Shown here piece by piece: positions 1-5,387 of a stretch of 6,696 nt of DNA. The translations under genes and the position numbers were made by a program. Source of the stretch: Thermoplasmatota archaeon (GTDB lineage: Archaea; Thermoplasmatota; E2; DHVEG-1); NCBI GenBank assembly GCA_030612095.1, contig JAUWOO010000097.1, positions 1 to 6,696 on the forward strand, given 5' to 3'. Numbering within the stretch: position 1 is the stretch's first letter; the number at the start of each line of letters is the position of its first letter. A model generated the notes under the pieces. That model was not told the origin of the DNA. It made no database searches and saw only the letters and a list, made by a program, of their open reading frames with translations.

Positions 1-2
1 AA

Positions 3-392
3 TTTTATGCCATTACTATAGAAACCAAATCAAACTTGATTCTGAACGATATTGACATTCTGAAAGCATTATCAAAGAGGGACAGGTTTGTAGAAGTTGA
101 AATATCCATCACAACATTGACACATGATAAATACTTTGAAAAGAAAGCAGTTTCAACAAAAAAGAGACTGGAACTTATCAAAACACTTTCTAAGAACGGT
201 ATTTTTGTTAGAGTAATGATCATGCCCATACTAAACAACGATTCCAGGCACTACACAGACATTGATGAAATCAAAAGATTAGCATATGAACATGGATCAC
301 AGGATGTTAAAGAGGGTTCATTGAAGGATGACATATATCCTGAATTATCACTCGACAATCTAGTTAAAAGATACGGTATACCCGCTAAATAA
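3..392 (+). CDS. Radical SAM protein, SPL/Rv2578c-like (3' part only)
   Basis: The reading frame is open from the window edge, so the N-terminus and the CxxxCxxC iron-sulfur/SAM motif lie outside the window. The visible 129 residues have the look of the second half of an SPL-like radical SAM barrel: 'AITIETKSNLILNDIDILKAL', then 'VEVEISITTL', a helix with 'KKRLELIKTLSKNGIFVRV', then 'MIMPILNN' and 'YTDIDEIKRLAYEHG'. The pattern TKS..L.D.D.L..L, SITTL, KRL..I..LS..GI.V.V...PI is what I know from this family. These enzymes use a 4Fe-4S cluster and SAM for radical chemistry; the substrate of this one cannot be told. The last 25 residues after the HG are not recognisable and the gene ends with three in-frame stops in a row (TAA TAG TAG). 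A TTG at 36 is just an internal codon. It converges with the zinc-ribbon operon. Confidence 0.7.
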   Translation, partial: FYAITIETKSNLILNDIDILKALSKRDRFVEVEISITTLTHDKYFEKKAVSTKKRLELIKTLSKNGIFVRVMIMPILNNDSRHYTDIDEIKRLAYEHGSQDVKEGSLKDDIYPELSLDNLVKRYGIPAK

Positions 393-538
393 TAGTAGTA
401 TGTTGAAAAATACTTGCTCATAGAAACCTTGACCTTTATTTTCATGACTTTTGATAGGTTTGCGGAATGTATTAATGGTGAGCCAAAATTAGAGGGAAGA
501 GTAACCCAAAAGGCGATATTGTAAAAGCTATAGAACAC

Positions 539-1135
539 CTATACATTGGTTGAAATTCTATGACTCAATATTTTCCTATTTTTGTTAATTGTCTCATATA
601 TGTAAGTTAAGAAGAAGATGATTCCTAAAAACAAGATAAAGTTAACAATCAGATTAAACCAGTTTGAAACCCCTATTTCTAGGGATGAATATTTCCCAGC
701 AATATAAAACCAAGATAATGGAAACCCAAAATCAATATCATAAACAGATGTATTACTGAATACAATCATTGATAAACTGCCAATAAGAATAGTAATGCAC
801 ATAATAGCAACTGGAAAAAAGGTAGAAATAACTGCAACTTTTTTAATTTCAGTTTTATCTAGTTTGACCTTAAAATACGATTGCAATTCAATTTTCTTAT
901 TATCCTGGTATTTCCTTTCCACCTCATTTCTGATTTCCTTTTCCTTCCGTTTAATAAATTCCCTATCCTCTTTCTCTTTTAACTCTCGTTCAATTTTTTC
1001 ACGAATATCCCTTTCAATTTCCTCCCTTGTTTTTTCCCCTTTACCATAACTACTCTTAATACTTATGCCACAACTTTCACAAAACCTTGCACCTTCTCTC
1101 AGTTTTACTCCACATTCCGAACAATATTTCGACAT
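539..1135 (-). CDS. Zinc-ribbon membrane protein: N-terminal ribbon, charged coiled coil, two TM segments
   Basis: Protein of 198 residues, function unknown. It opens with a zinc ribbon (C5-x2-C8 and C19-x2-C22 in 'YCSECGVKLREGARFCESCG'). Next comes a strongly charged Glu/Lys/Arg helix at about 35-80, probably a coiled coil, then two hydrophobic segments at about 100-126 and 159-181. The ribbon and coil would lie in the cytoplasm. I place the start at ATG 1135 and not at an in-frame GTG at 1144, because that GTG is part of GGTGA, a Shine-Dalgarno 5 bases before ATG 1135. It is the second gene of a coupled pair. Zinc ribbons of this type are common in archaea and do not define a function; they may bind protein or nucleic acid. 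The stop is TAG. Confidence 0.75.
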   Translation of the reverse strand: MSKYCSECGVKLREGARFCESCGISIKSSYGKGEKTREEIERDIREKIERELKEKEDREFIKRKEKEIRNEVERKYQDNKKIELQSYFKVKLDKTEIKKVAVISTFFPVAIMCITILIGSLSMIVFSNTSVYDIDFGFPLSWFYIAGKYSSLEIGVSNWFNLIVNFILFLGIIFFLTYIYETINKNRKILSHRISTNV

Positions 1136-1140
1136 ATAAC

Positions 1141-1581
1141 TCACCGCAATTTAACTCCACATTTATAGCAAAACTTAGGTGTTCCCTCAATTTTTTCACC
1201 ACATTGAAAACAATATTCTAATACGTTGGTATTTTCTTTTGTTTCATCATCATTTTTTACAACTCCTTTTTCTACTTGTGTGCCTTCTGATTTTTCTAAC
1301 CCTTTAGTAGAACATATGTGATTATTTTCACATTCATCGATTATTACTTTTTTCATCTGCTCTTCAGCAGGTGCAAAAATACCTGCAATTGACGTAATGA
1401 AACCAACAATTCCAAAAATATAGCCAATCATAACCATAAAATTTCCAGATGAACGCATACTTTGATAGTTAGACGAGAAGATATACCAAGGACTTTCTTC
1501 AAGCATATTATTACCGATAAAATAGAAAATAATTCCAACAATGACAAGAATTATTCCTGCTACTAAGATATCATTTCGCAT
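1141..1581 (-). CDS. Zinc-ribbon membrane protein: two TM segments, C-terminal ribbon
   Basis: Protein of 146 residues, function unknown. Two hydrophobic helices (about 5-23 and 48-70) come first, joined by a short Ser/Tyr-rich loop. A polar linker of about 50 residues follows, holding two extra cysteines (C84, C90). The protein ends with a zinc ribbon (C124-x2-C127, C138-x2-C141; 'YCFQCGEKIEGTPKFCYKCG'). The short outer loop suggests that both termini face the cytoplasm. The start ATG is preceded by GGTGGAG about 6 bases upstream, a good archaeal Shine-Dalgarno. It is the first gene of a two-gene operon, and its ribbon is very similar in layout to the ribbon at the start of the next protein. 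The mirrored architecture suggests that the two proteins work together in the membrane, but this is inference. Confidence 0.75.
   Translation of the reverse strand: MRNDILVAGIILVIVGIIFYFIGNNMLEESPWYIFSSNYQSMRSSGNFMVMIGYIFGIVGFITSIAGIFAPAEEQMKKVIIDECENNHICSTKGLEKSEGTQVEKGVVKNDDETKENTNVLEYCFQCGEKIEGTPKFCYKCGVKLR
1142..1146 (-). promoter_or_regulatory. Shine-Dalgarno overlapping upstream stop codon (translational coupling)
   Basis: On the - strand GCGGTGA combines the last Arg codon and the TGA stop of the first zinc-ribbon gene with a GGTGA ribosome-binding site for the second, whose ATG follows 5 bases later. This decides ATG 1135 as the start over GTG 1144 and implies coupled translation. 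Confidence 0.6.
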
Positions 1582-1618
1582 ATTCTCTCCACCATCATTA
1601 GAGTATTAACATCTGTTG

Positions 1619-1627
1619 TTTTAAAAA
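1619..1627 (-). promoter_or_regulatory. TATA-like box for the zinc-ribbon operon
   Basis: TTTTTAAAA on the - strand is centred about 42 bases before the ATG at 1581. With archaeal spacing of about 25 bases, transcription would begin near 1597 and give a short leader that contains the GGTGGAG site. Sequence match only. Confidence 0.35.
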
Positions 1628-1666
1628 TCTAATTGTAATCTTTATTTTTCTCTGCCTGCCAAATAC

Positions 1667-1674
1667 TATTTATT
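1667..1674 (+). promoter_or_regulatory. TATA-like box for the nuclease gene
   Basis: CAAATACTATTTATT contains a TATA-like TATTTATT preceded by an A-rich stretch that could be a BRE. Its centre is about 48 bases before ATG 1718, which places the transcript start near 1697 and leaves a leader of about 20 bases including the ribosome-binding site. It lies back to back with the box for the zinc-ribbon operon. Confidence 0.35.
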
Positions 1675-1704
1675 GGATTAAATGTATATCAGAGTCATAC
1701 TTTC

Positions 1705-1710
1705 AGGAGG
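1705..1710 (+). promoter_or_regulatory. Shine-Dalgarno AGGAGG that decides the nuclease start
   Basis: A perfect AGGAGG lies 7 bases before ATG 1718. An earlier in-frame ATG at 1682 has no such site and sits where the core promoter is expected, so 1718 is the likely start. Confidence 0.65.
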
Positions 1711-1717
1711 ATTAGTA

Positions 1718-2380
1718 ATGGAAGATATATCTCAACTTTTTAGTAAAGAATTAAATAAAGACCCAGAGAGCAATTACGGTTCAACACGTTCAACACTTTT
1801 TGGGAAGTTTTATGAAAGAATACTTGCAGTATACATCGAAACGGAACTTGGTTATAAAATGATACGCAAAGACAATGACAACTCTGTTTCAAAGCCTAGA
1901 ATATATTGGAAAAAGGTTTCAGGAAAGCAAAAAGGGGATTGGTTATCTCAACAAAGGATAGAAAAATCACTCAAAAGAAAAGTAAGCCACTGTACACCTG
2001 ATGGTGTTTTTAAAAAAGGTGGTAAGTATTATATTTGGGAGGCGAAGAATTGGCCACTTTATCCAGAAAAAGGTCCGATACCCCAACTTAAAAACTATTT
2101 TGAAGAAAATCCATGGATATTTGCTAATTTATTTACTGTTGAAGGTAAGGAACATTACATTGATAGTTTTTTATTTTCTTTTTGGGATATGGAAGACGAA
2201 GAAAAAACATTCATTAAAGAAAACATAAATCAGGCTATTGGGAAAGGAAAGTTTAAATTGCTTCTTACCAAACCAATCTTAGAAGAATGCATTAAAAATC
2301 AGTATGAATGGTATTTAAACATTGTAAAACAGGAAAAGAAAAATGTAGATAGATTCTTCAAACAACTTCTGGGAAAATGA
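1718..2380 (+). CDS. RecB-like PD-(D/E)XK nuclease, stand-alone
   Basis: Protein of 220 residues. I read all four motifs of RecB-type nucleases in order: GxxxE in a helix (G29-KFY-E33), an aspartate in 'CTPDGVF' (D95), the E-x-K signature in 'YYIWEAKNW' (E108, K110) after a beta strand, and QxxxY (Q123-LKN-Y127). In this fold D95, E108 and K110 would bind a divalent metal and cleave DNA. The four cysteines of a Cas4 iron-sulfur cluster are missing (only C92 and C191). The C-terminal half is Phe/Trp- and Lys-rich and unassigned, possibly a DNA-binding or specificity part. A restriction-like role is possible, but no methylase is next to it. The gene is divergent from the zinc-ribbon operon. The fold is well supported; the biological role is open. 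Confidence 0.7.
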   Translation: MEDISQLFSKELNKDPESNYGSTRSTLFGKFYERILAVYIETELGYKMIRKDNDNSVSKPRIYWKKVSGKQKGDWLSQQRIEKSLKRKVSHCTPDGVFKKGGKYYIWEAKNWPLYPEKGPIPQLKNYFEENPWIFANLFTVEGKEHYIDSFLFSFWDMEDEEKTFIKENINQAIGKGKFKLLLTKPILEECIKNQYEWYLNIVKQEKKNVDRFFKQLLGK

Positions 2381-2776
2381 TTTGCAATACAAGTAAAGTT
2401 TGAGAGAGCAATATTCTTAATGTAAGTATATCTAAGTAGGGGAGTAAGTACGAAGGTAGGATAACAAAATTTACAAATCTGAACAACATGAAAAGAAATG
2501 ATGGAACGTCACTTACAAAACGTTCACAGGTGGGCCTTGGACCCCCATAACTCATTAAAGGGATATAGGTATCAGCATCAAGAAAACTGCCCAGAACCCA
2601 CCAGAACCAGTGGACAACTATTTATTTTTTAAGACGTTATACTGCCGCAGGTTCTCGATAATCAGTAATGAGGATATTCCACTGACTATTTGAAAACATA
2701 ACAAAAGGATTTAATAATGTTTAAATGAAATCAGCTAATAAAAATGTAGAGGAAGGGATTACAACACATTTTTTAT
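2381..2776. other. Intergenic stretch without a convincing gene
   Basis: These 396 bases separate the nuclease from the 3' end of the metallopeptidase. I find no RNA gene, repeat array or supported ORF. Two short + strand open stretches occur: 2440-2550, ending in '...TKRSQVGLGPP' at a TAA, and about 2556-2694, which includes 'NPPEPVDNYLFFKTLYCRRF'. Neither has a Shine-Dalgarno and start. The part around 2530-2610 is more GC-rich than its surroundings, so it could be debris of an older gene. Just below 2776, the - strand downstream of the metallopeptidase is rich in pyrimidines (CCCTTCCTCTACATTTTTATT region) and might end its transcript. Confidence 0.4.
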
Positions 2777-3250
2777 TTATAATAAATCTTTATATTTTTC
2801 TTTATTTGTTCTATTAAAACCCCATTTTTCTATTAGGTCATCTGCTTCTTTTTCTTGTTTGATATACTCATCATTGTTATTTGGATGTTTATTATGGTGT
2901 CCTTTGATAAAATGAGCGATTTCATGTGCTATTACATCCATCTTAAATGGTCTAGATTCCTTTTCCATGGCAGCAAAATTTAGTAATATTATTGGTTGCT
3001 TCACTTTTTTATTTCTCTTAGGATTTTTTATATATAAATTGAATACACAACCATAGTTCTCATCTGAAATAAAAATTGAATTAACTATGACTTCTGCTCT
3101 TTTTTCCAAAGGTATTCTTAGTAGAGTTTCAGAAATGAGAAGACTATAATCTTCTTTATCTGAATACATATTTCCAATTAATTCTAAGTTATATTGTATA
3201 TCTTCCAAAGAGTTTAACCATTCATCATTTTGATTATTTTCTTTTTTCAT
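2777..3250 (-). CDS. HExxH zinc metallopeptidase, ImmA/IrrE-like, no HTH domain
   Basis: Protein of 157 residues. The zinc-binding motif is 'VIAHEIAHFIKGHH' (H109, E110, H113), and a likely third ligand is E135 in 'EKEADDLIEKWGF'. Before it are beta strands ('AEVIVNSIFI', 'GCVFNLYI', 'PIILLNF') as is usual ahead of the active-site helix in this kind of peptidase. There is no signal peptide and no DNA-binding domain, so it should be cytoplasmic and would need a partner for target choice. Relatives such as ImmA and IrrE cleave repressors, and similar small proteins are frequent in mobile regions; the substrate here is unknown. The start ATG has no Shine-Dalgarno. The left end of the IS lies 30 bases upstream, so the gene was probably once directly downstream of the glycosyltransferase. 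Confidence 0.7.
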   Translation of the reverse strand: MKKENNQNDEWLNSLEDIQYNLELIGNMYSDKEDYSLLISETLLRIPLEKRAEVIVNSIFISDENYGCVFNLYIKNPKRNKKVKQPIILLNFAAMEKESRPFKMDVIAHEIAHFIKGHHNKHPNNNDEYIKQEKEADDLIEKWGFNRTNKEKYKDLL

Positions 3251-3270
3251 AATTCAATATCAACATATCT

Positions 3271-3278
3271 TTTTTATT
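3271..3278 (-). promoter_or_regulatory. Possible TATA box for a leaderless metallopeptidase transcript
   Basis: On the - strand AATAAAAA is centred about 24 bases before the ATG at 3250, and no Shine-Dalgarno is present. In archaea this spacing fits a leaderless mRNA. The box touches the left end of the IS at 3281. The stretch is simply AT-rich, so support is weak. Confidence 0.25.
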
Positions 3279-3280
3279 GT

Positions 3281-3323
3281 ACACCGATTTTCACAGGGCG
3301 TAAACTCTCATATTAAGTATACA
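3281..3323 (+). repeat. Left terminal inverted repeat of the IS
   Basis: Begins ACACCGATTTTCACAG and continues through TAAACTCTCATATTAAG to TATACA. Against the right repeat it matches at 26 of the first 32 bases; with one gap on each side the match continues through TTAAG and ATACA. It lies just outside the transposase stop. Confidence 0.75.
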
Positions 3324-3329
3324 CTTCTC

Positions 3330-5075
3330 TTAAGCTGTCCATTGGATTTCTAATGGTAAATTATTAAGCCATGGGATTTCAAATGGTTCTGTCAACTTAT
3401 CTACCCCTAATAATATTGGTGTGTGTGCTCTTTTTCTTATTTTAATGACAAATTTCTTTCCGTCAAATTCCATATGTCCAGGGAAGTTGATGAATTTTTT
3501 GAAGATTGTCTTAGCATGACATTTTTCAAATCTAGGTAGGTCTTGTGCTAACCGATGGTATAATGTGTCTGCAATTACCGTCCAGAAGAGGTCAAAATGA
3601 ATTCGTATCATTATTGGTGATGAGAGAGCGTTTATGTTGAAGAATGCAACAAATTCGCTTATTTTGTTTTCTATGTGCCATCGTTTTGCGTATACTTCTA
3701 AGACATCGAGTAGTTTCAGATCTTTATTGTTTGTAATCACAAAGGTTGGTTTTTGTCTTCCATGGTCTTTGATTATGATTTGCCTAAATGGTTTTGGGCA
3801 GTCTTTCAGATGAACTTCATTTTCATGAACAAGGAATTTCTGATGTTTTCTTTTAGGGATGGGTAATGTGACTTTCTGCCAGTCTGACTCAGGTATCTGC
3901 AAAGTGTCTTTTAGAAGATTTTGATTTCTTTTCCGTAGTGTTATGAATGTAATTTTAGGTTCTTCACTATCTAGTTCACCTAAAACTTCATAAGTGGTTA
4001 ATTTACAGTCAAAAACTAATGTTTCCTCTAGTTTTCCAGCAATGTTTTTCCAGTATTCAACGAATTTTTTGATTTCCTGCGTTTCATTTTTTCTTAGAAT
4101 ATCTGCCTTAGTGTAAAGAACTACATTACTGGTTCCATCTTGTGCTAAAAGCGTGTTTGCTCCTTTGAGTGTTTTCCCCCGGGCGCCACACCACACTTTT
4201 TCCATCTGTGATTCATTACCATAGTGAGGTATCGAATGGAAATCTAAATTAATGAATTGGGACTGATAAAAATCAGGGTACTTTTCCCTAAAGGTAGAAA
4301 CAACTTCTTGCTGTAAATCTTGCAAAATTACATCGCTGGTTCTGCATGAATACGTTATCATGTATGTTGATTTGGGGAGGACATTAAGACCAGCGAAAAA
4401 ACCTAACGCAGGTTCTTGATCGTACGATGAAATATGACTCAATCGTTCACCTCCGATAAGTTTGAAAAATAGCATTGACAATGCTGCCTGGACAGACCCG
4501 ATATCATTTGATCGGGGAAGGACACATTCCTTCACCATATCAATAACACCTGATTCAATGATATATGGAATGAAAAAGAAAACACCAGCAACTGGACAAT
4601 CAATTTTAAATGGCTTAAGTTTCCTGAAATCAAGATTCCTCGCTCGATCAGAAATAAGAACATTCTTCTGATTTACACCACGTTCAATATCAGTTCTACG
4701 TGGTAACTTTCCAAAACCTGCATTTGCAAGAATCCTTTGAATTGCAGAAGGACTTACCACTGTGTTCTCCTTAGTATATAAAATTTGATGAATATCAAAA
4801 ATCGAATGATTCTTCTTCCTCAAAGAGATCATCTGCTTAATAATCTTAGATGATATCCGGGGATTTTTAGGACCTTTTTTAATAGCAGGGAAAAAATCTA
4901 TTTTCCCCCGTAAAGCAAGACTTTCAAAATTTCTTAGACTCTGAGCCGTATACCCAAAATACGTAGCAATCTCTTCATATGATTTATCACCAAAGGCAAG
5001 CATGCGTAAAGCCTCATACTGCCTCTGACGAGGAGTAAGATTCTTCGTAAAAATTTTTTTCAATTTCTCCCTCAT
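3330..5075 (-). CDS. DDE transposase, IS4-clan/IS1634-like
   Basis: Protein of 581 residues (587 if counted from GTG 5093). I choose ATG 5075, since the three GTG codons at 5093-5085 form GGTGGTG, a Shine-Dalgarno 9 bases before this ATG. Residue numbers below count from GTG 5093. The N-terminal part has a helix-turn-helix (about 20-62, 'YEEIATYFGYTAQSLRNFE') and a second one (about 98-125, 'FDIHQILYTKENTVVSPSAI'), which should bind the terminal repeats. The catalytic triad is D284 ('LDFHSIPHYG'), D362 ('VFDCKLTTYEVL') and E475 in 'YAKRWHIENKISE', the Y-2-R-3-E signature of IS4-type enzymes. It has no stop or frameshift and all three acidic residues, so it is probably active. It cuts and moves the flanking IS. 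Confidence 0.85.
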   Translation of the reverse strand: MREKLKKIFTKNLTPRQRQYEALRMLAFGDKSYEEIATYFGYTAQSLRNFESLALRGKIDFFPAIKKGPKNPRISSKIIKQMISLRKKNHSIFDIHQILYTKENTVVSPSAIQRILANAGFGKLPRRTDIERGVNQKNVLISDRARNLDFRKLKPFKIDCPVAGVFFFIPYIIESGVIDMVKECVLPRSNDIGSVQAALSMLFFKLIGGERLSHISSYDQEPALGFFAGLNVLPKSTYMITYSCRTSDVILQDLQQEVVSTFREKYPDFYQSQFINLDFHSIPHYGNESQMEKVWCGARGKTLKGANTLLAQDGTSNVVLYTKADILRKNETQEIKKFVEYWKNIAGKLEETLVFDCKLTTYEVLGELDSEEPKITFITLRKRNQNLLKDTLQIPESDWQKVTLPIPKRKHQKFLVHENEVHLKDCPKPFRQIIIKDHGRQKPTFVITNNKDLKLLDVLEVYAKRWHIENKISEFVAFFNINALSSPIMIRIHFDLFWTVIADTLYHRLAQDLPRFEKCHAKTIFKKFINFPGHMEFDGKKFVIKIRKRAHTPILLGVDKLTEPFEIPWLNNLPLEIQWTA

Positions 5076-5237
5076 ACTATCATACACCACCACATCAAAT
5101 ATGTATATCTATTATGACATATAAAACTTGTGTTTTTTTTAGTAGTATTGACGTTATTTATACCAAATTCTGGTAAATGTCTATGATAAACAGGAGAAAC
5201 CCATATCAATAGAATCCAAGGTACATTGTTCTAATAA

Positions 5238-5253
5238 TATTATATATAGAAAA
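5238..5253 (-). promoter_or_regulatory. TATA-like element upstream of the transposase
   Basis: On the - strand TTTCTATATATAATAT is the best TATA-like string between the right end of the IS and the transposase. It would start transcription near 5220 and leave an untranslated leader of about 145 bases, unusually long for archaea. The surrounding region is AT-rich, so chance is possible. Confidence 0.3.
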
Positions 5254-5292
5254 GTACAATTATAATTATTGGGTGGTTGGGTTGGTATTAAA

Positions 5293-5335
5293 AATATTTA
5301 CTAAGGAGAAGAGCTTAGGAGAATTACTAAATATT
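5293..5335 (-). terminator. Hairpin with U-rich tail inside the IS, downstream of the glycosyltransferase
   Basis: AATATTTA (5293-5300) and TAAATATT (5328-5335) form an 8-base inverted repeat that encloses a second one, CTAAG (5301-5305) and CTTAG (5314-5318), with an 8-base loop. Read on the - strand, the outer stem runs into TATTTTTAA, as a terminator would. It lies 16 bases past the glycosyltransferase stop and before the transposase promoter region. The stem is AT-rich and bulged, so the effect could be modest. Confidence 0.35.
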
Positions 5336-5344
5336 GAAGTTTTT

Positions 5345-5387
5345 TGTATCTTAATTATGATACTTTAAACACTGTGAAAATCGCTGT
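5345..5387 (-). repeat. Right terminal inverted repeat of the IS
   Basis: Read inward on the - strand it is ACAGCGATTTTCACAG, then GTTTAAAGTATCATAATTAAG and ATACA, the imperfect mirror of the left repeat. The 3' end of the glycosyltransferase frame runs through it, and the TAA stop at 5353-5351 belongs to the repeat (ATAATTAAG). Confidence 0.75.

Larger units (their letters stand above)
3281..5387 (-). mobile_element. Insertion sequence with long terminal inverted repeats, IS4-clan/IS1634-like
   Basis: An element of about 2107 bases with one transposase gene. I placed the ends by comparing both flanks of the transposase. ACACCGATTTTCACAG reading inward from 3281 matches ACAGCGATTTTCACAG reading inward from 5387 (15 of 16), and similarity continues for about 43 bases. 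The transposase stop is 49 bases from the left end, whereas about 310 non-coding bases lie between its start and the right end. No clean target-site duplication is visible; the nearest is TTTATTG (3273-3279) against TTTAATG (5387-5393), and the exact outer base may be off by a few positions. The element looks complete. It interrupts the 3' end of the glycosyltransferase gene. The family label is from the protein only. Confidence 0.75.

Noticed and set aside
251..538. A 95-codon - strand open frame directly after the TAG stop of the zinc-ribbon gene, as if TAG were read through (for example as pyrrolysine).
   Set aside because: Half of it is antisense to the radical SAM gene, its content is not protein-like, and nothing shows that this organism decodes TAG.
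795..1049. A + strand ORF rich in Ser/Phe/Leu.
   Set aside because: It is the antisense of the charged coiled-coil region of the zinc-ribbon protein, whose Glu/Lys codons give such a frame.
2358..2555. A 65-residue - strand ORF, hydrophobic in the middle.
   Set aside because: No Shine-Dalgarno or recognisable domain, and it runs into the nuclease 3' end on the opposite strand. I treat it as chance.
2525..2555. GGGCCTTGGACCC as a possible hairpin or operator.
   Set aside because: The symmetry is broken by a mismatch and only three G-C pairs remain, with no gene start nearby.
4462..4671. A + strand ORF inside the transposase gene.
   Set aside because: Antisense shadow of an intact gene with catalytic motifs on the other strand.
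3292..5132. An earlier choice of IS ends based on CACAGG near 3292 and CTTGTG near 5132, with TCATATTAAG-like matches.
   Set aside because: The match was about 13 of 17 in AT-rich sequence. The pair 3281-3323 and 5345-5387 is much longer and stronger (15 of 16 at the tips).
5161..5175. TACCA-AATTC-TGGTA inverted repeat as an operator or attachment site.
   Set aside because: Only 5-base arms in AT-rich sequence inside the IS leader; expected by chance.
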